Assembly: GCF_049647105.1 (NCBI RefSeq)
Contig: NZ_JBARWZ010000036.1
Coordinates: forward strand, 1-64,000
DNA from: Actinophytocola sp049647105
GTDB taxonomy: Bacteria > Actinomycetota > Actinomycetes > Mycobacteriales > Pseudonocardiaceae
DNA length: 64,000 nt
Direction of reading: 5' to 3'
Shown here: positions 39,013 to 47,880 of the stretch, one piece after another
Layout: every line of letters starts with the position of its first letter
Numbering within the stretch: the first letter of the stretch is position 1
Notes under the pieces: generated by a model
What the model was told of the DNA's origin: nothing
Databases searched by the model: none
What the model saw: the letters and a program-made list of their open reading frames with translations, nothing else
Translations under genes and position numbers: made by a program

Positions 39013-41736
39013 ATGTCATCCTTCAGCCGCCGCCGCATGTTCCAGGCCGCCGGGGTCGCGGCCGCCGCGTCCGCGATACCCGGTCTCCTGCACAGAACGG
39101 CCCTGGCGTCGATCGCTCCGGTTCGTCCGGATCTCGGGGTCTCGGCCCATCCCTTCGACCTCGGACAGGTTCGCCTGACCGCGGGACGGTGGATGGACAA
39201 CCAGAGCAGGACGTTGTCCTACCTGCGATTCGTGAGTACCGACCGGTTGTTGTACAACTTCCGGGCCAACCACCGGTTGTCCACGAACGGTGCCGCGGCG
39301 CTGGGTGGCTGGGAGGCACCCGACTTCCCGTTCCGCACCCACAGCCAGGGACACTTCCTGAGCGCGTGGGCGTACGCCTACGCCGTGCTGGGCGACACGA
39401 CCTGCCGCGACCGGGCGGACTACTTCGTGGCCGAACTGGCCAAGTGCCAGGCGAACAACTCGGCCGCCGGGTTCAACACCGGTTACCTTTCGGGGTTCCC
39501 GGAGTCCGACTTCGACGCGCTCGAGGCGGGTTCGCCCGTGTCGGTGTCCTGGTACTCGCTGCACAAGACCCTGGCCGGGCTGCTGGACGTGTGGCGTTAC
39601 GTGGGCAGCACCCAGGCCCGCGACGTGTTGCTGCGGTTCGCGGGCTGGGTGGACTGGCGCACCGGGCGGCTGTCCTACAGCACGATGCAGCGGGTGCTGG
39701 GCACGGAGTTCGGCGGCATGAACGCCGTGCTCACCGATCTGTACCAGCAGACGGGCGACGCCCGGTGGCTCACCACGGCGCAGCGGTTCGACCACGCCGC
39801 CGTATTCGACCCGCTCGCGGCGCGCCAGGACCGGCTGAACGGGTTGCACGCCAACACGCAGGTCCCCAAGTGGGTGGGGGCGGCGCGTGAGTACAAGGCC
39901 ACCGGCACCACCCGCTACCGCGACATCGCCGTCAACGCATGGGACCTCACCGTCGGGGCCCACACCTACGTCATCGGCGGCAACAGCCAGGCCGAGCACT
40001 TCCGCGCCCCCAACGCGATCGCCGCCTACCTCAACACCGACACCGCGGAAGCATGCAACACCTACAACATGCTGAAGCTCACCCGCGAACTGTGGCTGCT
40101 CGACCCGTCGCGAGTGTCCTATTTCGACTACTACGAGCGCGCACTGCTCAACCACCTGATCGGGCAGCAGAACCCGGCCGACGGGCACGGGCACATCTGC
40201 TACTTCACCGGGCTCAACCCCGGCCACCGCCGCGGCATCACCGGGCCGGCATGGGGTGGCGGGACCTGGAGCACCGACTACGGCACCTTCTGGTGCTGTC
40301 AGGGCACCGCGCTGGAGACGAACACCAAGCTGGTCGACTCGATCTACTTCCACAACGGCACCACCCTGACGGTGAACCTGTTCACCCCGTCGGTGCTGAC
40401 CTGGACCGAGCGGGGGATCACGGTCACCCAGGCCACCACCTACCCGGCGTCGGACACCACCACGCTGACCGTCACCGGCAGCGTTAGCGGCTCGTGGACC
40501 ATGCGGATCCGCATCCCAGCCTGGACCACCGGGGCGACCGTGAGTGTCAACGGCACCAACCAGAACATCGCGACGACGCCCGGCACCTACGCCGCACTGA
40601 CCCGGTCGTGGACCTCCGGCGACGTCGTCACCGTCCGGCTGCCGATGCGGGTGATCACGCAGGCCGCCAACGACAACCCCGGCGTCGCGGCCATCACCTA
40701 CGGACCCGCGGTCCTCGCGGGCAACTACGGCAGCACGTCCCTGTCCGCGCTCCCGTCGCTGAACGTCAGCTCGATCACCCGCACCAGCACGTCGTCGCTC
40801 GCCTTCACCGCGACGGCCAACGGGACGACGGTGAACCTGGGTGCGTTCCACGACGCCCACGGCTACAACTACACCGTCTACTGGAACACCGGTGGCGGCA
40901 GTGTGGACGCGGGGTACCGGTTGTTCAACGCCGCCAGCGGTCTCGTACTGGGCGTGCGGGACATGTCCACCGCGGACGGCGGCCTCGCGGTGCAGTGGAA
41001 CGACACGGGCACCGCGGACCACAGCTGGACGATGATCCCCGACGGGAGCGCGATCCGGCTGCGCAACGGCAACAGCGGCAAGGTCCTCGGCGTGGAGAAC
41101 ATGTCCACCGCCGACAACGCACCGGTCCTGCAGTGGAGCGACACCGGCACCGCCGACCACCGCTGGACGGTGGTCGACAACGGCGACGGCACCCACAAGC
41201 TCCGCAACGCCAACAGCAACAAGCTGCTCGGCATCCTCAACGGCGCCACCTCGGCGGGTGCACAGGCCGTGCAGGATCCCGACAACGGCAGCGCGGACAA
41301 CCGATGGCGGTTCGTCCCCGTCGGCGCCCGCCGGATCCAGAACCTGGCCACCGGCTTCGTCGTCGGCGTGCAGAACATGGCCACCTCGGACGGCGGCCTG
41401 GCCGTCACCTGGGACGACAGTGGCACCACCGACCACCTGTGGACCGCCATAACCGACACCGACGGCTGGTTCCGGCTACGCAACACCAACAGCGGCAAGG
41501 TACTGGGCGTCGAGAACGGCGCCAACAGCAACGGCGCCCGCGCACTGCAATGGGCGGACAACGGCACCGCCGACCACCGCTGGCGCCTGCGCTATTCGGC
41601 CGACGGCTACTTCCGCCTCCAGTGCGGCAACGGAGGAAGGGTGCTGGGCATCAGCGGCGCCGCAACAACACGCGGCGCCCAACTGATCCTGTGGGACGAC
41701 AACGGCTCCACCGACCAGCGATGGCGCTTCATCTGA
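39013..41736 (+). CDS. Secreted GH127 beta-L-arabinofuranosidase-like enzyme with two ricin-type lectin domains
   Basis: A 907-residue exported glycosidase. The N-terminus has a twin-arginine signal (SRRRMF at residues 5-10, then an Ala-rich segment). Residues about 45-610 are the GH127 (DUF1680) domain. The catalytic zinc-cysteine site is visible as EAC (Glu346, Cys348) and FWCCQGT (Cys428-Cys429), matching Glu338/Cys340 and Cys417/Cys418 of HypBA1. Residues about 630-907 contain six repeats of the L-G-V...Q-W...W type, making two ricin B-like trefoils that bind plant or microbial polysaccharide. The ATG at 39013 has GGAGG eight bases upstream; an ATG at 38998 is in frame but poorer. The likely role is release of L-arabinofuranose outside the cell. 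Confidence 0.93.
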   Translation: MSSFSRRRMFQAAGVAAAASAIPGLLHRTALASIAPVRPDLGVSAHPFDLGQVRLTAGRWMDNQSRTLSYLRFVSTDRLLYNFRANHRLSTNGAAALGGWEAPDFPFRTHSQGHFLSAWAYAYAVLGDTTCRDRADYFVAELAKCQANNSAAGFNTGYLSGFPESDFDALEAGSPVSVSWYSLHKTLAGLLDVWRYVGSTQARDVLLRFAGWVDWRTGRLSYSTMQRVLGTEFGGMNAVLTDLYQQTGDARWLTTAQRFDHAAVFDPLAARQDRLNGLHANTQVPKWVGAAREYKATGTTRYRDIAVNAWDLTVGAHTYVIGGNSQAEHFRAPNAIAAYLNTDTAEACNTYNMLKLTRELWLLDPSRVSYFDYYERALLNHLIGQQNPADGHGHICYFTGLNPGHRRGITGPAWGGGTWSTDYGTFWCCQGTALETNTKLVDSIYFHNGTTLTVNLFTPSVLTWTERGITVTQATTYPASDTTTLTVTGSVSGSWTMRIRIPAWTTGATVSVNGTNQNIATTPGTYAALTRSWTSGDVVTVRLPMRVITQAANDNPGVAAITYGPAVLAGNYGSTSLSALPSLNVSSITRTSTSSLAFTATANGTTVNLGAFHDAHGYNYTVYWNTGGGSVDAGYRLFNAASGLVLGVRDMSTADGGLAVQWNDTGTADHSWTMIPDGSAIRLRNGNSGKVLGVENMSTADNAPVLQWSDTGTADHRWTVVDNGDGTHKLRNANSNKLLGILNGATSAGAQAVQDPDNGSADNRWRFVPVGARRIQNLATGFVVGVQNMATSDGGLAVTWDDSGTTDHLWTAITDTDGWFRLRNTNSGKVLGVENGANSNGARALQWADNGTADHRWRLRYSADGYFRLQCGNGGRVLGISGAATTRGAQLILWDDNGSTDQRWRFI

Positions 41737-41767
41737 CAGCTGGATCCAGCAGTGCGGCTCAACAAGA

Positions 41768-41783
41768 ACACCGAAGGCGGTGT
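41768..41783 (-). terminator. Terminator-like hairpin after the ABC permease gene
   Basis: ACACCG and CGGTGT pair across a 4-base loop. On the minus strand a T-rich run (TTCTTGTTG) follows at once. It lies 5 bases after the permease stop and within the 52-base gap to the convergent GH127 gene, so it probably ends the ABC transporter transcript. Confidence 0.5.
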
Positions 41784-41788
41784 CCCGC

Positions 41789-43798
41789 TCATCCCTTCAC
41801 AGCTCCGGCGGTGAGCCCCTCAGTCAGGAACCGCTGCCCGAACGCGTACATGAGCACGACCGGGATGCTGATGAGCAGCGAGGCCGCGGCCAGCTGCCCC
41901 TGCGGCACGACGTCACCGAAGATCATCGACTGCATGCCGACGGGCAGCGTCTTGTAGTCGTCCTTGGTGATGAACACGAAGGCGAACAGGAACTCGTTCC
42001 ACGCGTTGGTGAGCGTGAACAGCGCGACCGCGAGCAGGCCCGGCTTGGCCAGCGGCAGTACGACCCGGATGAACGCCCCGAACCGCGTGCAGCCGTCGAC
42101 AAGCGCGGCCTCCTCGAGGTCGGCCGGGATCGACTTGAAGTAGCCGACCAGCAGCCACGTCGCGAACGGCAGGGTGAACGTGGGGTATGCGAGCACGAGC
42201 GACCACAACGAGTCGTTGAGCCCGATCCCGCTCATCAGTTGGTACAGCGGGATGAACAGCAGCGCGCCCGGCATCACGTAGGTGAGCAGGATCGTCACCG
42301 TGAAGCTCTCCGAACCCCGGAACTTCAGCCGCGCCAGCGCGTAGCCGGCCAGCGCCGCGCAGACCAGGGCAATCACGGTGGATGCCACCGAGACCAGGAT
42401 CGTGTTGATGTACCAGGTGCCGAACGCCCTGCCCGTGAACAGGTTCGTGAACTGCTCGGTGGTCCACGGGGTCGGCCAGAGGTCGTCGGTGCGCGCGACG
42501 ATCTGGTTGTCGGACTTGAAGGCCGTGACCGTCATCCAGTAGAGCGGGGCGAGCACGAAGCCCAGCAGGCCCACGAGCGCGACCCCTGTACCGGTGCCGC
42601 TGACCAGGCGTGCGGCCAGCCCATTGCCCCGCGCGGCGAGCGCGGAGACGAGCCGCCCGACGGCAGCCGCGAGCACCACGAACACGCCCAGCACGAACAC
42701 GGCCTTCCACACGATGTGCGGCGACGCCCAGACCAGGATGAGCACGGAGACCACGACGATCACCCACGGCAGGGCCCTGCGCTGAGCGGGAGTCAGCCGC
42801 CTGCGCCCCGGACCGCCAGCGCCTGGCTGGTCGCTGCGTCGCATCATCCGCACGAGGATCATCACGAGGATGCCGATGATCGGCAGCATCACCAGCGTGA
42901 CCGCGGCGCCCGCGCCCGGCTGCAGCTGCTGGATGGCTTTCGAGTAGGCCACCATCACGTACGGGGCGGTCGCGTCCCCCGGTCCGCCCTGCGTCATCAG
43001 CCAGATCAGGTCGAAGTTGTTGAACGTCCAGATCGATGACAGCAGCACCGTCACGATCATGATGTTGCGCAGGCCCGGCAGCGTGATGTGCACGAAGCGC
43101 TGCCACGACGAGGCGCCGTCCACCATCGCCGCCTCGTAGAGACCGTTGTCGATGGCCTTGAGCCCGGCGAGGAACGTCACCGTGAAGAACGGGATGCCCT
43201 TCCAGACGTTGACCAGGATGACCGACGGCATCGCGAGCGCGGGGTCGGACAGCCACTCCGCTGGCCAGGAGTCGACGAGCCCGATCGCGGCCAGGGCCGG
43301 CCCAATCCCGGAGTCGGTGAGCAGGACGTTGACGCTGCCGAAGATCGGGTCGAACAAGGACCGCCAGGTGAAGGCGGTGACGACCGTCGGCACCACCCAC
43401 GGCAGCAGGATCACCCCGGCAATGATCGCTCGGCCGCGGCGCATGTGATGCAGCATCAACGCCGCGATGAGACCGAGGGTCACCTTGAAGATCTCGGCAT
43501 ATGCGGTGAAGACGAACGAGTTCAGCACGCCCTTGTGGAACACGGCGTCGTCGATGAGGGCGAGGTAGTTGTCCAGCCCCACGAAGACCGTCTCCGCGCC
43601 GTGGCGCTCCGTGGTGCTGGTGACGATCGAGCTGACGATCGGGAACAGGATCAGGCCTGCGACCAGCAACAGCGTCGGCCCGATGAACACCGCGGCGAGG
43701 CGCCAGTCACGCCCCAACAGCCGCTGCGACGGGGTGAGCGAACGCGACGCGTTCGGCGCCGAACGGGCAGGCGCCGAACGCGGACGCAGGAGAGTCAC
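41789..43798 (-). CDS. Sugar ABC transporter, two permeases fused in one protein
   Basis: A 669-residue membrane protein made of a UgpA/LacF-type permease (residues about 30-310) joined to a UgpE/LacG-type permease (about 390-669). Each half has its own cytoplasmic EAA loop: EAAMVDGASSW near residue 222 and EEAALVDGCTRF near 561. Between them lie an Arg/Gly/Pro-rich linker (about 318-340) and extra hydrophobic segments (about 342-385). The usual arrangement is two separate genes. The frame is uninterrupted and both halves have complete motifs, so the fusion looks real rather than a sequencing error. No ATPase gene is present; actinomycetes often share an MsiK-type ATPase. It overlaps the binding-protein gene by 4 bases. 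Confidence 0.88.
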   Translation of the reverse strand: MTLLRPRSAPARSAPNASRSLTPSQRLLGRDWRLAAVFIGPTLLLVAGLILFPIVSSIVTSTTERHGAETVFVGLDNYLALIDDAVFHKGVLNSFVFTAYAEIFKVTLGLIAALMLHHMRRGRAIIAGVILLPWVVPTVVTAFTWRSLFDPIFGSVNVLLTDSGIGPALAAIGLVDSWPAEWLSDPALAMPSVILVNVWKGIPFFTVTFLAGLKAIDNGLYEAAMVDGASSWQRFVHITLPGLRNIMIVTVLLSSIWTFNNFDLIWLMTQGGPGDATAPYVMVAYSKAIQQLQPGAGAAVTLVMLPIIGILVMILVRMMRRSDQPGAGGPGRRRLTPAQRRALPWVIVVVSVLILVWASPHIVWKAVFVLGVFVVLAAAVGRLVSALAARGNGLAARLVSGTGTGVALVGLLGFVLAPLYWMTVTAFKSDNQIVARTDDLWPTPWTTEQFTNLFTGRAFGTWYINTILVSVASTVIALVCAALAGYALARLKFRGSESFTVTILLTYVMPGALLFIPLYQLMSGIGLNDSLWSLVLAYPTFTLPFATWLLVGYFKSIPADLEEAALVDGCTRFGAFIRVVLPLAKPGLLAVALFTLTNAWNEFLFAFVFITKDDYKTLPVGMQSMIFGDVVPQGQLAAASLLISIPVVLMYAFGQRFLTEGLTAGAVKG

Positions 43799-45219
43799 TG
43801 CTTGTAGCCCTGCTGTTCGAAGACCTGGACGATCCGGGCGTGGGTCGAGGCGACGGCGTCAGCCGGCCGGGTGCCCTGGATGACCGACTGCATCATGTCG
43901 GTCAGCAGATAGGCGGCGGTGGCGGCTTGCTCGCCGGGGCTCGGGGCCTGGGGGAACGCGTAGCCGGTCTTGGATTTCATGGGGAGTTCCGCGCGGGTCT
44001 GCTCCCGCAGCGCGGCGAAGGCGGGGTCACCGCTGGTGTAGTACGGGTCGGAGTCCCACACCTTGTCCCATGAGGGGTTGACCAGGCACGGTGCTCCCTT
44101 CGCGACACCGAGCAGCGCGCTCCCGCTGACCATGAACTTCGCCACCAGCTTGGCGAGGTCGGGGTTCTTCGCCCCCTTGAACACGACGAACGAGTTGGAC
44201 TCGCCGAACGCGAGTGGCTGGTCGATAGCCGGTCCGGTGGCGCCGTTGAACGGGTGCGTGTTGGCGTAGACCGGATTGTCGCTGGTCTTCGAGTCGGCGT
44301 AGACGCTGTACTGGTTGAGCGTCAGCCCCAGGATCTGGGCCAGCCAGTTCTCGTTGTTGCTCGAGTCGGTCCAGCTTCCGATCCCGGGCGGCAGCATCGG
44401 CGCGTACTTCGGGTTCGTGTAGATGTCGCCGATGAACCTGACGCCGTCGACGGTCTCCGGCGAGTTGAACACCACCTTCGTGCCGGTGTTGTCCGCGATC
44501 GCCCCGCCGTAGCAGTTGATGACATTCGCGATGAAGCCGTTGGCGTCGCCGGAGCGGTTCGCCGTGAGGCCCCAGCCGAAGCGCCGCTTCGACGGGTCGG
44601 AGACCTCCAGCGCGTTGTCGCGTAACTCCTCCCACGTGTAGTGAGGCCTGATCGGGAGCCCCTTCTCCTCGTACCAGTCCTTGCGCAGGTACATCGCGGA
44701 CCCGATGAAGTGGTAAGGGATCGCGTACCAGCGCCCGTCGAACACGCAGAAGTTGTTCGCCTCCGTCGCGGGCTCCCCGTAGAGCGCACGCATCTCGTCG
44801 ACCACGTCGGTGACGTCGGTGAGGTCGCCGAGGTTGTGAAGCTGGCCGACGAACCGTCGGTCGCTCACGAAGGCCAGATCACGGCTGGTTCCCGCCTGCA
44901 CCTCGGCGTCCATCTTCGCGACCATGTCGCCGGTGTCGCCGGAGACCAGGTCGTTGCGGACCGTGGTGCCGGTGGCCTTCGCGAACACCTGCAGCGACTT
45001 GTCCAGCGCCTGGTTGGCGGTTTCCGAGTACAGCTTCTGCGAGAGCATTCCCACTGACCCGCCGCGGAGCTCGGCCGCCTCGTCGAGCAGCGCCTTGGGC
45101 ACCTGGACATCGACCTGCGGCGCCGAGGGTGGGTTGTCCCCGCACCCAGCGAGACCGAGCACCCCCAGCGCGCTCATCCCGAGGAACCTGCGCCTCGACC
45201 AGTCCGTTTTCCCTTCCAT
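43795..45219 (-). CDS. Sugar ABC transporter substrate-binding lipoprotein
   Basis: A 474-residue family-1 extracellular solute-binding protein. The N-terminus combines a twin-arginine motif (SRRRFLG) with a lipobox LAGC (Cys26), so it is exported folded and anchored as a lipoprotein. The mature part has typical motifs such as GRWYAIPYHF and YLRKDWYEEKGL, with an aromatic-rich cleft. The ATG has GGAG-like sequence upstream. It is coupled to the fused permease and, by its neighbours, probably binds a plant-derived sugar, oligosaccharide or uronate. Confidence 0.92.
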   Translation of the reverse strand: MEGKTDWSRRRFLGMSALGVLGLAGCGDNPPSAPQVDVQVPKALLDEAAELRGGSVGMLSQKLYSETANQALDKSLQVFAKATGTTVRNDLVSGDTGDMVAKMDAEVQAGTSRDLAFVSDRRFVGQLHNLGDLTDVTDVVDEMRALYGEPATEANNFCVFDGRWYAIPYHFIGSAMYLRKDWYEEKGLPIRPHYTWEELRDNALEVSDPSKRRFGWGLTANRSGDANGFIANVINCYGGAIADNTGTKVVFNSPETVDGVRFIGDIYTNPKYAPMLPPGIGSWTDSSNNENWLAQILGLTLNQYSVYADSKTSDNPVYANTHPFNGATGPAIDQPLAFGESNSFVVFKGAKNPDLAKLVAKFMVSGSALLGVAKGAPCLVNPSWDKVWDSDPYYTSGDPAFAALREQTRAELPMKSKTGYAFPQAPSPGEQAATAAYLLTDMMQSVIQGTRPADAVASTHARIVQVFEQQGYKQ

Positions 45220-45255
45220 GACCCACTCCTCTCTCGCGTCCGATCGAGCGGACGC

Positions 45256-45555
45256 CTACCGACGGGCGACGTTGCGACCGCCGGAACAGCGAGGCGAGCG
45301 CCGCGCTGCGGGTCGTTCATGCGACGAAAGACGCCGAACCGCTGGTGCGTTGTCCCGGCAGCCCGTCGAACGGCCCGGTCGAGCCACAGGGCCGCAACAG
45401 CGGTACCGGGCCCGCGCGGCGGCACCGGGATCCCGGGGTGGGAATCGGTGTAGTCGCCGCTGGCGCCTCCGGTGAACCGGCCAGTGCGGCTTCTCGACCG
45501 CGAGCCCGGTATCGATCAGCCCCAGCCGGATCGGCGGGATCGCCGGTGCTGCCAT
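45256..45555 (-). pseudogene. Remnant of a Gfo/Idh/MocA-family dehydrogenase
   Basis: An ATG at 45555, behind GAGGA, opens a 99-codon frame. Its first 30 residues (IRLGLIDTGLAVEKPHWP) closely match the N-terminal Rossmann strand of sugar Gfo/Idh/MocA dehydrogenases, usually IRLGLIGTGLAVEKLHWP. After this the frame turns into Arg/Pro-rich sequence and stops, so about 300 residues are missing. The second glycine of the nucleotide-binding GxGxxG region is Asp. It sits between the GntR and binding-protein genes, where an intact dehydrogenase of a sugar operon would be expected. The rest of the 386-base gap shows no gene. Confidence 0.6.
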
Positions 45556-45605
45556 GGCTCGTCCGTCCTCGTCATCGGTTCCGGAACCGGTCGGGCGGTG
45601 CTGCG

Positions 45606-46352
45606 CTAACGCCGCCGGGCGGCCCGCTTGCTTCTCTGCTCCTTCTCCGCGAGGAGGGTGGAGTAGTTGTTGCTCAAGTGCTTGCGCATCGCCGCGCGCG
45701 CGCCCGAGGGATCGCGCGCCACGAGCGCCTCGTAGATCTCCGTGTGCTGGGCCGTGGCGCGGCGCAGCCCGGCCGGCGCCTCGTTGGTGATGCGTCGGCT
45801 GGCCGTGCCAAGCCAGCGGGCCGAGTACATGATCCGGTCGAGGATGCGGTTGTCGGCCGCCCGGCAGATCTCCATGTGGAACTCGTGGTCGACCTCGAGG
45901 TAGGCGTCGGGATCCCCCTCGAGCGCCGCCATGCGGTCGAGCTCGTCGGAGAGCCGGTCCAGCGTCTCGTCGGTGATGCTGACCGCGGCCATCGCGGCGA
46001 GCTCGGGCTCGAGCAGCGCGCGCAGCTGGTGCAGTTCGTGCAGCAGCTCGTCGACGGTCTCCTCGGGCAGCCACTCGATCAGCAATGGACTCAGGTAGTC
46101 CCACTCCGCGCGGGGGCGCACGACGACGCGACGGCCCTGCGCGACGTCGACGATGTCGAGCGAGGCAAGGATCTTCAGCGTCTCGCGCGCCACCACGCGG
46201 GACACGCCGAACTCCTGGGAGATGTCGAGCTCCGACGGAGCCCGGCCGTCCTCGATGTCGCCATTGACGATGCGTCGGGTCAGGTGTGCCGCCACCTGCA
46301 CCGGAAGAGTCCGGACCTTGACAGCATCCGGAGACTCTTGTCTCCTATGCAT
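45606..46352 (-). CDS. GntR-family regulator, FCD (FadR) subfamily
   Basis: A 248-residue GntR regulator. The N-terminal winged helix spans residues about 15-80 (PSELDISQEFGVSRVVARETL). The C-terminal FCD domain has the metal-ligand pattern around EVDHEFHMEICRAADN and the late His in AQHTEIYEAL. FCD regulators respond to sugar acids and related carboxylates. It is transcribed away from the enolase-superfamily gene and towards the sugar transporter, so it likely controls both. No clear ribosome site precedes the ATG; the message may be nearly leaderless. Confidence 0.92.
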   Translation of the reverse strand: MHRRQESPDAVKVRTLPVQVAAHLTRRIVNGDIEDGRAPSELDISQEFGVSRVVARETLKILASLDIVDVAQGRRVVVRPRAEWDYLSPLLIEWLPEETVDELLHELHQLRALLEPELAAMAAVSITDETLDRLSDELDRMAALEGDPDAYLEVDHEFHMEICRAADNRILDRIMYSARWLGTASRRITNEAPAGLRRATAQHTEIYEALVARDPSGARAAMRKHLSNNYSTLLAEKEQRSKRAARRR

Positions 46353-46360
46353 GTCATCAG

Positions 46361-46373
46361 CTTATAGGACAAG
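46361..46373. promoter_or_regulatory. Candidate GntR operator between divergent genes
   Basis: CTTATAGGACAAG is a 13-base imperfect palindrome (CTTAT-3-ACAAG), the CTTGT/ACAAG type seen at several GntR-FCD operators. It lies 9 bases upstream of the GntR ATG and 52 upstream of the dehydratase ATG. A related CTTGTCTCCTAT at 46337-46348 lies in the first codons of the GntR gene. A weak -10-like TTATAG overlaps the site, so binding would block transcription both ways. Confidence 0.45.
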
Positions 46374-46424
46374 TAAGACAGCGCAACAGTCCGTTCATCC
46401 GCACAACCCGGCGGCGGGAGAGCA

Positions 46425-47582
46425 ATGCGGATCGTGAACGTCACGACGGCCGTGGTGGCCTACCACGGTCAGGCCACACTGGTGCGGATCGACACCGACG
46501 AGGGCATCAGCGGGTTCGGCGAGGCCAATCCCGATGCCGGCGCGGGCGCCGTCGTCGGCATGATCAACGATCTGACGCCCCTTCTGATCGGCGAGGACCC
46601 GCGCAACGTCGAGCGGTGCTGGGAGAAGCTGCGCCGCAGCAGGGTTTTCGCTGGCGCCCAGGGAGGGGTGTTCGTGATCGCCCTGTCCGGGATCGAGCTC
46701 GCGCTGTGGGACCTCGCAGGCAAGGCCGAGGGCCAGCCGGTCCACCGGCTGCTCGGCGGGAAGTTCCGCAACCGGATCCGCCTCTACGCCGACTGCGGCG
46801 ACGGCGACGACCCAGCGGGCTCGATCACCGGGTGCGTCGACCGAGCTCAACGGTTGGTCGCCGAAGGCTTCACCGCCATCAAGTTCGACATCGACGACCT
46901 CCACCACCCTGACAAGTTCGACGACTTCAACCACACGATCAACGCCGCCGAGCTGCGATCGATGGTCGAGCGCGTGGCAGCCGTCCGGGAAGCGATCGGA
47001 CCTGACGTCGATCTGGCCATGGACCTGCACGCCCGCTACGACGTGCCGAGCGCATGCCGGATCTCGTGGGAGCTCGAGCCGTTCAACCTGATGTGGCTCG
47101 AGGAGCCGCTGCCGGCGGAGAACGTCGACGCCCTGGTGCGGGTGCGCGCACAGACCCGCACCCCGATCTGCGCGGGCGAGAACCTCTACCTGCGGTGGGG
47201 ATTCCGCGAGCTGCTCGAACGCGGAGCCGTGGACGTCATCGAGCCGGACGTGCCGAAGTGCGGTGGCCTCGCCGAGGCCAAGAAGATCGCCAACCTCGCG
47301 GAGCTGCACTACATTCCCTTCGCACCGCACCTGGTGTCGACGCCGCTGGGCACGATGGCCACGTCACACCAGTGCGCGGCGATCCCCAACTTCTTCGTCC
47401 AGGAATGGCACGCCCTCGAGGAACGCGCGGTGTGGGACAGCTACGTCCACGCCCCTGACGGGAGCGGCTCGATCGTCAAGGACGGCTACATCACCCTTCC
47501 CGACACTCCCGGCATCGGCGTCGAGCTCGACATGGACGGCGTCCGGGCACACGCCATTGCGGGCTACGGAGTGTTCGAGTAG
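46425..47582 (+). CDS. Enolase-superfamily sugar-acid dehydratase (galactonate-dehydratase-like)
   Basis: A 385-residue mandelate racemase/muconate lactonising-type enzyme. The metal ligands are Asp200 (MDLHARYD), Glu226 or Glu227 (WLEEPLP) and Glu252 (CAGENLY). Acid-base histidines are His202, two residues after the Asp as in D-galactonate dehydratase, and His302 (APH). This pattern fits dehydration of a sugar acid to a 2-keto-3-deoxy acid. ATG 46425 has GGGAG five bases upstream. With the sugar importer and FCD-GntR beside it, it probably handles an aldonic or uronic acid; the exact substrate is open. Confidence 0.87.
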   Translation: MRIVNVTTAVVAYHGQATLVRIDTDEGISGFGEANPDAGAGAVVGMINDLTPLLIGEDPRNVERCWEKLRRSRVFAGAQGGVFVIALSGIELALWDLAGKAEGQPVHRLLGGKFRNRIRLYADCGDGDDPAGSITGCVDRAQRLVAEGFTAIKFDIDDLHHPDKFDDFNHTINAAELRSMVERVAAVREAIGPDVDLAMDLHARYDVPSACRISWELEPFNLMWLEEPLPAENVDALVRVRAQTRTPICAGENLYLRWGFRELLERGAVDVIEPDVPKCGGLAEAKKIANLAELHYIPFAPHLVSTPLGTMATSHQCAAIPNFFVQEWHALEERAVWDSYVHAPDGSGSIVKDGYITLPDTPGIGVELDMDGVRAHAIAGYGVFE

Positions 47583-47715
47583 CGGAGCCGATGCCACGAC
47601 CACAGCACCTCACGCCGCGAACCTGGCCCGGTGCGGGTTGGCCGGGTTCTGGCAGAATTCGCGGTGCGGGCGAGTATCCACATCGGACCCATTACCGAGG
47701 TTGGCGCCACCGGCG

Positions 47716-47746
47716 GGTGCGCATCGTCCGATGAACGATGCGCACC
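47716..47746. terminator. Hairpin between convergent genes
   Basis: A perfect 12-base inverted repeat (GGTGCGCATCGT and its complement) with a 7-base loop lies in the 298-base gap between the convergent dehydratase and IclR genes. It has no T-tract on either side. The position favours a bidirectional terminator. The rest of the gap shows no gene. Confidence 0.6.
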
Positions 47747-47880
47747 GGCTACTCGACTCCACGATCGTACGCACGGCCCTGGCCAGCAGCGATCCCAACG
47801 TCACCTTGGGCACCGCGCCGGCTGGCCGTCCGGACGGACCACTCGCCTGGTGTTGCGGCCGAAACCCACCGGACCAGAAC

